NCBI GenBank assembly: GCA_934408725.1
Contig: CAKRVB010000020.1
Location: 1 to 50,109, forward strand
Origin: an uncultured Marvinbryantia sp.
Lineage (GTDB): Bacteria; Bacillota; Clostridia; Lachnospirales; Lachnospiraceae
Reading direction: 5' to 3'
Length of the DNA stretch: 50,109 bases
The notes under the pieces are model-generated. The model was not told where the DNA came from. It was given only the letters and a program-made list of their open reading frames with translations, and did not search any database. A program made the position numbers and the translations under genes. Below, one piece after another: positions 38,328 to 47,298 of the stretch (within the stretch, counting starts at the first letter, position 1; each line of letters begins with the position of its first letter).

Positions 38328-39677
38328 TTATTGCAAAAATCCTGCAATTAGAAACAATATCGCTGCTGCCACTGTTCCTATAGCAACATATGGCAAAATC
38401 GTACGGAACTGGTCATCATTCGTAACACCGGTTCCCGATGCAACCATAAAAACCGCATCCGAAAAAATACATGCCTGACTTCCCAGCGCCACTCCGGACA
38501 TAATCGCCGCAATGACAAGGGCGGTATTTCCACCCATCACCTGCGTCAGCGGTATAAAAATCGGGAATGTCAGGACAATCAGCATCCAGAATGATGCTGC
38601 AAAAAATGCTGCCATTCCAACTGCCAGGAAGGCAATCACCGGAATCCATTCCACGCTTAATGTCTGTGAACAGACTGCCAGTACGAATTCATTAAATCCC
38701 AGTTGTTCCACAGCATTCTGCATGGCAAATCCCAAAGTGATCGTCAGCAGGAGCGGAACCATATCTGTAATACCCTCGATAAAGTAGTCCGTAAACTCTG
38801 TAATTTTCATTTTTCCTTTTATACAATACAAAACAAACATCGAAGCTAATGCCAGAAGTATTCCAACAATAATATTGCTTCCAAAGCACACCATTCCAGC
38901 AAACAGACACCCCATAGGTATCAAAAAATTCCATATGGATGCCTGCTCCTTCTGTTCCTCAGTCGGTTCCTGCAGATTTTCTGCGGCCGTATTCTGCGGC
39001 AAAACCGCTCCCCCCTGTGCCACCCTTGCATACGCTTTTTTCATATCTCCAATCAGCGGAAATTTCCCGCATGCCAGCAGCAGTGAAATAATCAGGCAGC
39101 AAAACGGATAAAACATATATGGTATTGCTCTGTAATAATCCGATGCGCATAACCCGTAATCTGCCAGCGAACCAATTGCAAAAGCTGACCAGCTGGACAC
39201 CGGAATCAGCACACAGACACATGCTCCCATACAATTAATGGTATAGGCCAGATGTTCCCTTGGAATCTTATAATGATCCGACAATCCTTTCATGGAAACG
39301 GATACTGCCAGGGCATTCAGGTAATCATCAATAAAAATAATTCCTCCCAGCATCCAGGTAAGAACCATTGTCCTTTGTGGGGTAGTGCAGAAACGAATCA
39401 TAAATCGCTGAAAGCCAAACAGTGAGCCGCTTTTTTCCAGAAGCATAATCATTCCTCCAAAAGAACAGGCTACAATCAGAAGCAGCTGATAAGATGAATT
39501 GGACAATGCCTGATAAAGCATCTCTACATACCCGGAAAGGAAATCCGTTCCATAGGCAAGAACAGCTGCCAGCAGAGAGGATATCAGCATAGACTCTGTC
39601 ATTCTGTGAGTCGTCATGACGAGAATAATTAAAACGATAACAGGAAGACATGATATAAAACCCTTTTCTAATGACAT
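38328..39677 (-). CDS. NhaC-family Na+/H+ antiporter-like transporter
   Basis: 449 residues, 11-12 hydrophobic segments, with the family text GGIIFIDDYLNALAVS and DHYKIPREHLAYTINCMGA. The ATG at 39677 has GGAGGGCG upstream and replaces the earlier start at 39701. Some NhaC relatives exchange organic acids or amines rather than plain sodium; the place at the head of a UroD-MFS operon favours a substrate-linked role. Confidence 0.88.
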   Translation of the reverse strand: MSLEKGFISCLPVIVLIILVMTTHRMTESMLISSLLAAVLAYGTDFLSGYVEMLYQALSNSSYQLLLIVACSFGGMIMLLEKSGSLFGFQRFMIRFCTTPQRTMVLTWMLGGIIFIDDYLNALAVSVSMKGLSDHYKIPREHLAYTINCMGACVCVLIPVSSWSAFAIGSLADYGLCASDYYRAIPYMFYPFCCLIISLLLACGKFPLIGDMKKAYARVAQGGAVLPQNTAAENLQEPTEEQKEQASIWNFLIPMGCLFAGMVCFGSNIIVGILLALASMFVLYCIKGKMKITEFTDYFIEGITDMVPLLLTITLGFAMQNAVEQLGFNEFVLAVCSQTLSVEWIPVIAFLAVGMAAFFAASFWMLIVLTFPIFIPLTQVMGGNTALVIAAIMSGVALGSQACIFSDAVFMVASGTGVTNDDQFRTILPYVAIGTVAAAILFLIAGFLQ

Positions 39678-39886
39678 AATACGCCCTCCAATTCTATACA
39701 ATATATAAATGCTCTCAATTTGATATCATCTGTATTCGCAACTTATTTTGTTTAAAATATACTATATTCATGCAATATATCGGTTTGCATGTATAAAATA
39801 TCACAATTATATTGCAAAAATCTATTTACAAAATACGTGTTTTTCTGTAATCTATTTATATAAAATATATAAATACGAGGACAGCC
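39678..39886. promoter_or_regulatory. AT-rich divergent control region, NhaC operon / PucR gene
   Basis: Very AT-rich, with several TATAAA-like boxes on each strand (for example TTATATAAAATATATAAATA before the plus-strand ribosome site). Repeated TTGCA/TGCAA elements occur (39771, 39787, 39813). I cannot fix promoters or an operator. Confidence 0.35.
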
Positions 39887-41425
39887 ATGAATTTAAACAG
39901 TTATATCATAAGGGATTACCTGGGTATTCCGGCACATCGCTCTCTCCTGAAAAGCAGTGTCCTGGACCGTCCTTTGGAGTCCATTACCTTTTATCGTCCC
40001 GAACTTTCTCCTGAAAAAAACCTGGTTATCATTATTTTACCGGATGACCTGAAACGAGAACTGAATAACCTGAAAAGCGGATGTTTCATCTGCCCCTGCG
40101 CACCTGGAACTGATATTACTTCCTGCAGTGCTGATATTATTTTGCTGGGCGAAGATCATACGGTTCTGGATATCTACGAAGACCTGCGCAAACTTTTTCA
40201 GGACTTTGAAAAGATGGATCGGGAAATGAATCAGCTTGTTCGTCAGGATGCCGCTTTGAACTTATTTGGAAACGCCATACTAAAATTTCTCTGGAATCCT
40301 GTTTCTCTGTATTCTGAGGATATGCGTCTTCTCTTTTACAGCGAACGCAAAAAACCAAGACAGTATCAGATCTACTTTGAAAATGAGCTAAATCAGTATC
40401 TTCCTGACGAGGAAATCGAAGATTTAAAAATTGATAAAGAATATAATGAAACCATCAATGCATTGGAACCGGCTATTTTTTCCGCTGCCAGATGGGGATA
40501 CCGTATTCTTTTTTACAATATCCGTATCGATGGTGTATATGTTGCACGTCTGATGATATTGGAAACTGACCGGCCACTGAAAGACAGTGATTATACTCTT
40601 CTTGTTTATCTGGCCGATTTCATCGCATATATGATGGACAAAAAGAAGCTTACTTTGAACAATCATCCACGTTTTTTAGACGAGTGTCTGGAGGCTCTTT
40701 TTCAGGGCAATACAGTAAACGAAAAGGAACTGCATATTGCATTGAACAATCTGGGCTGGAAAGCAAATGACCGTTATCTCTGCGCAACCGTACTGGGCAG
40801 TCAGTATGATAAAAAAGTTCGTACCACATCTCCAGTTGCTATTCGTATTGAGAATACGCTTCCCGCCAGCATTACTCTCTTGAGAAACGATGATATTATC
40901 ATCCTGTTCAACCTGTCCCGAAGTACACTGGATAAAAATGAATTATTGCAGCAACTGGTCTATATCCTTCGCGAAGGTCTGATGAAAGCAGGGATCAGCC
41001 GTGAATTTTCTTCTCTGAAGCTTGCCAGAGACTTCTATCTTCAAACGTTGACTGCGCTGTCTGTTGGCAACAGACGAGATCCCATGTTCTGGATGTTCCG
41101 TTACGATAACTATGCTTTGACAGATCTGATGAAGTCTGCCCAAAACGGTCATTGCATAGAATCTCTGATTCCAGCCGGACTGGCAAAGCTTATAGAATAT
41201 GACCTTGAAAATCACCGGCATTTTACCAATGCTCTGAAAGTCTATCTTCGTGAAAACATGCATATTGCCAATACCATAAAAAAGCTTTATCTGCAAAGAG
41301 CTACTTTTCTGTATCAGTTAAAAAGAATTCTGGAAATCTCTGAACTGAAGTTGGAAGATCATAAAGTTCGTCTGGAACTTCTGATTGCTTTTGAAATCAT
41401 GGATGAAATGCATATCGAATTGTGA
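39887..41425 (+). CDS. PucR/CdaR-family transcriptional regulator
   Basis: 512 residues. The N-terminal 120 resemble a PucR-type sensory region, 125-265 is GAF-like, and the C-terminus carries the PucR helix-turn-helix (YDLENHRHFTNALKVYLREN, AN TIKKLYLQRATFLYQLKRI). ATG with GAGGAC upstream. Divergent from the NhaC-UroD-MFS operon and hence its likely regulator, sensing the imported compound or a product. Confidence 0.87.
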   Translation: MNLNSYIIRDYLGIPAHRSLLKSSVLDRPLESITFYRPELSPEKNLVIIILPDDLKRELNNLKSGCFICPCAPGTDITSCSADIILLGEDHTVLDIYEDLRKLFQDFEKMDREMNQLVRQDAALNLFGNAILKFLWNPVSLYSEDMRLLFYSERKKPRQYQIYFENELNQYLPDEEIEDLKIDKEYNETINALEPAIFSAARWGYRILFYNIRIDGVYVARLMILETDRPLKDSDYTLLVYLADFIAYMMDKKKLTLNNHPRFLDECLEALFQGNTVNEKELHIALNNLGWKANDRYLCATVLGSQYDKKVRTTSPVAIRIENTLPASITLLRNDDIIILFNLSRSTLDKNELLQQLVYILREGLMKAGISREFSSLKLARDFYLQTLTALSVGNRRDPMFWMFRYDNYALTDLMKSAQNGHCIESLIPAGLAKLIEYDLENHRHFTNALKVYLRENMHIANTIKKLYLQRATFLYQLKRILEISELKLEDHKVRLELLIAFEIMDEMHIEL

Positions 41426-41470
41426 TATGATGTAAGAAAGACATTTGTCCGTTCACAGGAGACTATACTT

Positions 41471-42460
41471 ATGATTACATTAAATGATTACCTGTATTCC
41501 GGGGATACCATCCCGAAAATACTGTTAAAATATATCACTGATCTGCGAAAGGATGCCAAACGCACTCATAATGAGATCGACCTGGTGCACTGCAACTTTC
41601 TTCTGCAGATCAAAGAACTACTGGAACACAACGACTTCCTGACTGCGCAGTCTCAGCAGATCCGGGAATTTTATAAATATATGGCGAAAGAATACCCGTT
41701 TCTGGCCTTTACGTTCAAGGGACGCATCAAGTCCCTGATCCGTGCAGAGGAGAAGTTCAACGGCTATATTGTGGAGTACATTTCGGATTATTACAGTGAA
41801 CATGGCACTTACCCGCCAGTAGCAGAACTGAAAAACAAATTAAACTGCTTTCGGGATCTGATTGCCTATCGTATCGTCATTTCCATTCCGAAATGCCATC
41901 TGAAGCCAGGGCAGGACCGGGAAACCGAAGAACTGAAGTATCTGTATCAGATCGCTAACGTCCTTCCGGAATTCCTGGAAGAACGTGGATTTACCACGGA
42001 GTCTGCCAACGGGGTAAAGTACAGTACTTCCCCACTTATGAATGAGGATGTGAAGCCTTATTACCGGGATTATATCTGCGACCAGAATATCTACGGTTAC
42101 CGCTCCCTGCATATCACGTTTTACGATAACAGCTCAAGGTCCTATATGGAGATGCAGCTTCGCACCAAAACCATGGATGATATCGCTGAAATCGGTTCTG
42201 CCAACCATATGAATTACGAAAAGCATCAGGAAAACGAACGTTCCAGGCGGGATCTGATCCCACGGGGTGAAAACATCTACTTTGATGAGGCCTATGCCAG
42301 AGGCATGCGCCTGCTGCAGCTGGACTTATCCGAACTGGATGTGAATATGTTCGCAGCTATCAACAACAGCCTCATCAACGATGGATGCGGATTATACCGG
42401 GGACGACTGATTCTGCCATATGAACACCTGTCCAGGTTTCAGAATGATTTGATTGATTAA
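41471..42460 (+). CDS. Stand-alone RelA/SpoT-type (p)ppGpp synthetase-like protein
   Basis: 329 residues with a RelA_SpoT domain at about 75-260: FTFKGRIKSLIRAEEKF, NCFRDLIAYRIVIS, YICDQNIYGYRSLHITF and MEMQLRTKTMDDIAEIGSAN. The last motif is like that of long RSH enzymes (EVQIRT.EMH.IAE.G.A.H) rather than small RelQ/RelP forms, yet there is no HD, TGS or ACT domain. A helical N-terminus (1-70) and about 70 C-terminal residues are unassigned. If active it would make (p)ppGpp from GTP/GDP and ATP. Own ribosome site AGGAGAC. Confidence 0.8.
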   Translation: MITLNDYLYSGDTIPKILLKYITDLRKDAKRTHNEIDLVHCNFLLQIKELLEHNDFLTAQSQQIREFYKYMAKEYPFLAFTFKGRIKSLIRAEEKFNGYIVEYISDYYSEHGTYPPVAELKNKLNCFRDLIAYRIVISIPKCHLKPGQDRETEELKYLYQIANVLPEFLEERGFTTESANGVKYSTSPLMNEDVKPYYRDYICDQNIYGYRSLHITFYDNSSRSYMEMQLRTKTMDDIAEIGSANHMNYEKHQENERSRRDLIPRGENIYFDEAYARGMRLLQLDLSELDVNMFAAINNSLINDGCGLYRGRLILPYEHLSRFQNDLID

Positions 42461-42508
42461 AAAATGCAACTCTCTCAGATACATATCGGATATCCCGGGG
42501 CTTACAAG

Positions 42509-42800
42509 CCCCGGAAATGAAGATACTTCTTACATCCGCTGTCATCTTCCAGACAACCCACAGCATTCCAACCTCGGAAATGATCCTTCTTCTTACATCC
42601 GCTGTCATCTTCCGGACAACCCACAGCATTCCGGCCACGGAAATGATCCTTCTTCTTACATCCGCTGTCATCTTCCGGACAACCCAAAACATTCCGGCCA
42701 CGGAAATGATCATTCTTCTTACATCCGCTGTCATCTTCCGGACAACCCACAGCATTCCAGCCACGGAAATGATCATTCTTCTTACATCCGCTGTCATCTA
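42509..42800 (+). repeat. 63-bp tandem repeat array A
   Basis: TACATCCGCTGTCAT recurs at 42531, 42594, 42657, 42720 and 42783, an exact 63-base period, about 4.6 units that differ at a few sites. The first unit is preceded by a hairpin CCGGGGCTT/AAGCCCCGG (42495-42514). Frames stay open on both strands since 63 is a multiple of three, but between-unit changes are mostly non-synonymous and no ribosome site is seen, so I read it as non-coding. It shares CCCCGGAAA, a 16-base gap and then ATCCGC.GTCA with array B. Confidence 0.8.
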
Positions 42801-42854
42801 CCATTTCTTACATCACGCCATCCCCTGATAGCTCAACTTGAATGAAAAATATTC

Positions 42855-42883
42855 TTGACATCCCACTTTTTCTATGCTATTTT
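42855..42883 (+). promoter_or_regulatory. Promoter of the MATE gene and its leader
   Basis: TTGACA (42855-42860), 17-base spacer, TATTTT (42878-42883). Transcription would start near 42890, about 95 bases before the MATE start. Confidence 0.8.
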
Positions 42884-42920
42884 GTAAGTCCAAAACTTAT
42901 GTGAATTTTTCTAAACAATC

Positions 42921-42959
42921 ATGTTTATTTTTCGTCACATCACCCTCCTGGTGATGTGA
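42921..42959 (+). CDS. Putative 12-residue leader peptide of the MATE gene
   Basis: ATG at 42921 to TGA at 42957-42959 encodes MFIFRHITLLVM. The frame covers almost the whole terminator hairpin, with the stop codon in its 3' arm. No clear ribosome site precedes it. A start-stop pair ATGTGA also lies at 42899-42904. Position suggests ribosome-controlled attenuation; translation is unproven. Confidence 0.45.
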   Translation: MFIFRHITLLVM

Positions 42960-42968
42960 CGTTTTTTT
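42933..42968 (+). terminator. Leader terminator (attenuator) before the MATE gene
   Basis: CGTCACATCACC pairs perfectly with GGTGATGTGACG around CTCCT, followed by TTTTTTT. It stands between the promoter and the ribosome site at 42975-42980, so most transcripts should end before the MATE gene unless it is opened. Confidence 0.85.
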
Positions 42969-42985
42969 GTGGAAAAGGAGAACTT

Positions 42986-44326
42986 ATGAATCAGACGTTT
43001 ATGAAAGAAAAGAAGATTTTACCGTTGGTATTGTCCATGTCTCTTCCAATGGTCTTATCCATGCTGGTGAATTCTCTTTACAACATTATTGACAGTTATT
43101 TTGTAGCCAAAATCAGCGAGAATGCCATGACGGCTCTTTCTCTGGTATATCCTTTGCAGATTTTGATTAATGCAGTCGCCGTTGGTCTTGGCATTGGGCT
43201 GAATACTGCTGCATCTTTTTACCTGGGTGCCCAGGATCACGAAAAAGCAAATGATGCAGCCTCTCTTGGTATGGTCTTAAGCGTGATTCATGGATTGGTT
43301 CTGACCTTTGTCTGCGTTCTGATTGTGCCATCTTTCCTGCATCTGTTTACCCAGGATGAATCGGTGATCTCTTACGCACTGACCTATTCTTATATTGTGT
43401 TTGGTTTTACCACTCCGATCACCATCAGTATCGCTATGGAAAAGATCTTCCAGGCAGAGGGACAAATGATGATCACTATGACTACCATGCTTTGTGGATG
43501 TATTACCAATATTGTTCTGGATCCGATCTTCATCTTTGGTCTGGGTCCGGTGCCGGAAATGGGAATCGCCGGCGCTGCCTGGGCTACCGGAATCGGCCAG
43601 ATCGTTCCAATGGTACTATACTTCATCATTTATCTGAAAAATCCTCTGCCTCTTCGCCTCCGCATACGAAAAGGCATGTTTGACCGCAAACTGTGTGGTC
43701 GTATCTATGGTGTGGGAATTCCTGCTGCACTGAACATGGCACTGCCGTCTCTGATGATCACGGCACTAAATGGTATTCTTGCTTCTTTTTCTGCCGTCTA
43801 CGTCCTGGTGCTTGGAATTTATTATAAATTGCAGACTTTTATTTACCTGACTGCCAATGGTATTGTACAGGGTATCCGGCCAATCGCAGGATACAATTAT
43901 GGAGCCGGTGAATATCAGAGAGTAAGAAATGTATTTAAAACCGCGCTGGCACTGACAGCAGGTGTCATGCTGACCGGAACTATCATTTGCATGACATTTG
44001 CGTCCTGGCTGATGGGACTGTTTACTTCCAATCCAGAAACAATTGCTGCAGGATGTACCGCCTTGCGTATCATTAGCATTGGCTTCCTTGTTTCTTCTAT
44101 ATCCGTTACCGCCAGCGGACTTATGGAAGGCCTTGGACAGGGTGCACTGTCACTGATCATCTCTTTTATGAGATATCTTGTAGTGATTGTTCCAGTTGCC
44201 TTCCTGTTAAGCAAACTGATCGGTGCCACCGGTGTATGGCACGCTTTCTGGATCGCAGAAGCTGTGTCGGCTGTCACTTCTTGTCTTATTTACCGCAAAA
44301 AAATAGTTCAGGGATTGCTTCGCTAA
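42986..44326 (+). CDS. MATE-family multidrug/solute exporter
   Basis: 446 residues, twelve hydrophobic segments, two MatE halves (ILPLVLSMSLPMVLSMLVNS at the start of the first, GVGIPAALNMALPSLMITAL in the second; GIRPIAGYNYGAGEYQRV loop). Uses an ion gradient to expel drugs or metabolites. The ATG at 42986 has AAAGGAG upstream; the start at 42956 lies in the terminator. Regulated, by position, by the leader ORF/attenuator. Its last codons form the stem of the following terminator. Confidence 0.92.
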   Translation: MNQTFMKEKKILPLVLSMSLPMVLSMLVNSLYNIIDSYFVAKISENAMTALSLVYPLQILINAVAVGLGIGLNTAASFYLGAQDHEKANDAASLGMVLSVIHGLVLTFVCVLIVPSFLHLFTQDESVISYALTYSYIVFGFTTPITISIAMEKIFQAEGQMMITMTTMLCGCITNIVLDPIFIFGLGPVPEMGIAGAAWATGIGQIVPMVLYFIIYLKNPLPLRLRIRKGMFDRKLCGRIYGVGIPAALNMALPSLMITALNGILASFSAVYVLVLGIYYKLQTFIYLTANGIVQGIRPIAGYNYGAGEYQRVRNVFKTALALTAGVMLTGTIICMTFASWLMGLFTSNPETIAAGCTALRIISIGFLVSSISVTASGLMEGLGQGALSLIISFMRYLVVIVPVAFLLSKLIGATGVWHAFWIAEAVSAVTSCLIYRKKIVQGLLR

Positions 44327-44347
44327 AGCAATTCCTGAACTATTTTT
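44297..44347. terminator. Bidirectional terminator, MATE / L,D-transpeptidase
   Basis: AAATAGTTCAGG..ATTGCTT pairs with AAGCAAT.CCTGAACTATTT around CGCTA, with T and A runs outside. The MATE stop codon is in the loop. Confidence 0.85.
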
Positions 44348-45367
44348 CTAATATACAACTACTCTTGTTCCAATTTTACAATTTCTATAGATATACAACA
44401 ACGCATCCATTCTCAGTCTGACACACCCATTGGATACTGCCTTGCTGATATTGCTGTCCACTACCCGATGGAATGCACATCCTTCCGGCACTTCCGGTGT
44501 ACCATCTCCGACCGAGAACAAAATCACAGGGCCACCATACTTCTGCGCACCATAACCTAAGATTCGTTTCACCCCACTGGAAGTTCTGGTACTCCATTTT
44601 CCGATACAACAAGGGAAAGACTCCTGAAGCTTCCATTTTCCCTTACTTCCTTTATATACATTCACCTTATAAGTACTTTCTGATACCCAGATCAGCCAGT
44701 CCGTGCTGCTGGCATACATCTTCTGATTCACAAATTCTTCCTTCAGGCTTCTGGAATAATCTTTTTTACTGGAAGAATCCAGCCCGGTATATTTCAGGTA
44801 ACTGCGCTTTATCGTGATCTTATGACCATTTTTCAGATAGCCTGTCACGGTCTTTCCGGTCTTTGCACTAACCGTAAGACTGGTATTCTTTGCGAGCGTC
44901 ACATTTTTCTTTGCCGTTGCATCTCTTACGGTCACTTTCTTTTTTGTCTTCACTGTGTATCTCGGTCTGCGGATAGACTTAATACTTTCCGACATCGCTT
45001 TTGCTGTAAATTCTATATCTGATCCAGAACTGTATACAATCTTTCCGCCGCTCTTTTTATATGCCTTCAGTCTGTAGCGATACTTCTTTCCCTCTGTCAG
45101 CTTGGATACCTGACAGGTGTAGCTGCTTCCAGACATCTTCTTTACCAGTTTGTAAGTCTTTGATGTAGTATCGTACCGATATAACACATAGCCAGATAAT
45201 CCACTCCGCTTCGACCATCTTAAGGTTGCATTCAAATCTCCCTGGGACTGTACGCGAAAGCTCGCCGGTGATGCCACTTTTGTCTTTGCAGATACCGGCA
45301 CTGCCATCGCCATCAACATCAGAACACTCAAAAGCAGTATTCTGAAACACGATCTTCTTTTTTTCAT
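44348..45367 (-). CDS. Secreted L,D-transpeptidase (YkuD) with fibronectin type III domain
   Basis: 339 residues. Signal peptide (FRILLLSVLMLMAMAVPVSA), then a fibronectin-III-like domain (about 33-120, WSKRSGLSGYVLYRYD), a basic linker with an SH3-like part (KKVTVRDATAKKNV), and the YkuD catalytic domain (about 220-339). The active site HRVVDSNISKAVSNGCVRL has His300 and Cys315. It cross-links peptidoglycan stem peptides by 3-3 bonds or attaches proteins, outside the membrane. ATG with GGAGGAAA upstream. Monocistronic. Confidence 0.92.
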   Translation of the reverse strand: MKKRRSCFRILLLSVLMLMAMAVPVSAKTKVASPASFRVQSQGDLNATLRWSKRSGLSGYVLYRYDTTSKTYKLVKKMSGSSYTCQVSKLTEGKKYRYRLKAYKKSGGKIVYSSGSDIEFTAKAMSESIKSIRRPRYTVKTKKKVTVRDATAKKNVTLAKNTSLTVSAKTGKTVTGYLKNGHKITIKRSYLKYTGLDSSSKKDYSRSLKEEFVNQKMYASSTDWLIWVSESTYKVNVYKGSKGKWKLQESFPCCIGKWSTRTSSGVKRILGYGAQKYGGPVILFSVGDGTPEVPEGCAFHRVVDSNISKAVSNGCVRLRMDALLYIYRNCKIGTRVVVY

Positions 45368-45498
45368 ATAATCCTTTTTCCTCCACCTCTTACTTTTCTG
45401 TCATATTCAGTATAGCATGAAAATATGTGGAAAATGTGTGAAGTTTTCCTTAATTTTATTTTGGATTTTTACAGACTTCTATGATGAAAATCGCAGAA

Positions 45499-45783
45499 TC
45501 ACCAGCTCTTTTGTGCCTGATTGCCAGAATAAATTACATAGGTTAATACTTTCCTTTCTCTTTTGTGAGCTGTTACTGCTTCATAAGCCTCAAATCGTAG
45601 TAAATCCTTCCAATCAGTCTCTGTTGTCTGAAATTCAATCAACTCTGTCGGCTCTTCTGCAACAAACTCGTAATTAATTCCCAGCCTCTTCAATATGCTT
45701 TCACGAAAATAGCCAAATCCCATTTTCATAATCGCATCTTCATGTTTTGTATTTGCCGTAAGACACCTCATTTTTGTATACAT
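45499..45783 (-). CDS. Short hypothetical protein, possibly a remnant of a PD-(D/E)XK-type (Rpn/YhgA-like) gene
   Basis: Up to 94 residues (the start could also be 45771). The text GINYEFVAEEPTELIEFQTT and DLLRFEAYEAVTAH..VLTYVIYSG resembles the N-terminal part of Rpn/YhgA-like nuclease-transposase proteins, but the catalytic middle seems absent and the protein ends where the family continues for 150 residues or more. No convincing ribosome site. Could be a decayed mobile gene or chance similarity. The flanking gaps (45368-45498, 45784-45919) show nothing else. Confidence 0.4.
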   Translation of the reverse strand: MYTKMRCLTANTKHEDAIMKMGFGYFRESILKRLGINYEFVAEEPTELIEFQTTETDWKDLLRFEAYEAVTAHKRERKVLTYVIYSGNQAQKSW

Positions 45784-45919
45784 TTATTTTCTCATCTTTT
45801 GTGTCTTATTAACATCTTCAGCTGTATCCTTTTCTCTCTTTATCCTATGATATTTTTCTGAAAATTCATAATAAAATGAGGGCATATTATTTGTAACAAT
45901 ACATCCCCATTCCACGTTC

Positions 45920-47152
45920 CTATCTTTTTACCAAGACCACTGCTACATCATTCACATTGGTTCCGGTAGCTCCTGTCATGATCAGTCCACCTGTTTCCTT
46001 CAATGCATGGTAGGCATCATTCTCCTGCAGTACCTGAAAAATATTAATCTTTTTCTCTGATAATAGCCAGGCTGTATCATGGTCGCTGTAGCCTCCTGCA
46101 GCATCAGTCGGTCCATCTGTTCCATCACTTCCCACACTGAACACTGCGGTGTCTTTCAGCCCATCTATAACCGTTGCCGCTGCCAATGCCAGTTCCTGGT
46201 TCCGGCCACCTTTTCCATGCCCGGTCAGATGTACCACCGTTTCACCCCCGGCAATAAATGCCAGACTTTTCTCTGCACCTTGATGGCTCTTTGCAATGTC
46301 TCCTAAAAATATGCCGGCCTCCCTGGCTACACACTCCAACTGATCTGTCAAGATGAACGCTTCATATCCTAATGCTTCACAGGCTTCTTTTGCAGCCAGA
46401 CAAAGATTTCGCACACTTCCGGTAATCTCTGTTGTCACGTTATGCAACTTCTTCGGTGTCTCCTGATGTAATAATTCCATTGCCTGTTCTGATAATTGCA
46501 ACTGGTACTTATCCGCAATTGCCAGAGCCTGTTCACAAGTAGAAGAATCCGGATAAGCCGGTCCAGAGGCAATCATATCCAATGGATCTCCCAAGATATC
46601 GCTGAGCACGATACTATACACCTTTGCCGGCTCACACAGCTTTGCAAATCTGCCTCCTTTTACAGCCGAAAAGCGCTTCCGAATCGTATTCATCTCCACA
46701 ATATCTGCACCGCATGCCAATAACTGCTTCGTGATATCTGCCAGTTCTTCTCCTGATATCAGCGGTTTTTCAAAAAGTGCAGATCCACCACCTGAAAGCA
46801 AAAATAATACCGTATCACCTTCCTGTAAATCCGCTACCATATCCAGTGCAGCCTGTGTAGCAAGAAAAGAATTCTTATCTGGCACCGGGTGCCCGGCTTC
46901 ATAACAACTGATCCGTGGCAGTGCTCCCTTTACATGGTCATATTTCGTTATTACGATTCCTCTCTCCAGTTGATCTTCCAGCAGTTCCACTGCAGTTTTC
47001 GCCATTTGCCACGCAGCTTTCCCTGCCGCTACCAGATAAAGGCTGCCGGATCCAAATGACTTTCCCTTCAGTGCGGCCGCTACCGCCTCATCTGGCAGCA
47101 CACGGCGAATTGCCTCTTTCACGATATAATCCGCATCTTCCCGTAATGTCAT
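45920..47152 (-). CDS. Glycerate 2-kinase, MOFRL/DUF4147 family
   Basis: Phosphorylates D-glycerate to 2-phosphoglycerate; cytoplasmic. 410 residues from the ATG at 47152 (GGAGG eleven bases upstream; the 47191 frame begins with TTG and no site). Two-domain family: LYLVAAGKAAWQMAKTAVEL, LFLLSGGGSALFEKP (nucleotide loop), VEMNTIRKRFSAVKGGRFA, VLSDILGDPLDMIASGP, and the MOFRL part HLTGHGKGGRNQELALAAA and GSDGTDGPTDAAGG. No glyoxylate-pathway genes adjacent. Confidence 0.93.
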   Translation of the reverse strand: MTLREDADYIVKEAIRRVLPDEAVAAALKGKSFGSGSLYLVAAGKAAWQMAKTAVELLEDQLERGIVITKYDHVKGALPRISCYEAGHPVPDKNSFLATQAALDMVADLQEGDTVLFLLSGGGSALFEKPLISGEELADITKQLLACGADIVEMNTIRKRFSAVKGGRFAKLCEPAKVYSIVLSDILGDPLDMIASGPAYPDSSTCEQALAIADKYQLQLSEQAMELLHQETPKKLHNVTTEITGSVRNLCLAAKEACEALGYEAFILTDQLECVAREAGIFLGDIAKSHQGAEKSLAFIAGGETVVHLTGHGKGGRNQELALAAATVIDGLKDTAVFSVGSDGTDGPTDAAGGYSDHDTAWLLSEKKINIFQVLQENDAYHALKETGGLIMTGATGTNVNDVAVVLVKR

Positions 47153-47298
47153 TCTGTTATTTTCCTCCATATTTTGATCTGCATTTTTCAAATATTCTAT
47201 TGTTTATAACGTACCATATTTTCCCATACAGAACAATTCTACTTTTTTGTAAAAATAGAAATATTTTACACCATATTCCCTGACTAAACAGCCTATGG

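Noticed and set aside
42509..42800. CRISPR array
   Set aside because: The whole 63-base unit repeats with point changes; there are no unique spacers and no cas genes in the window.
42375..42845. Four overlapping open frames across the 63-bp array (both strands), as a repeat protein
   Set aside because: All four frames stay open only because the period is a multiple of three. No ribosome site precedes any of them, and changes between units are mainly non-synonymous.
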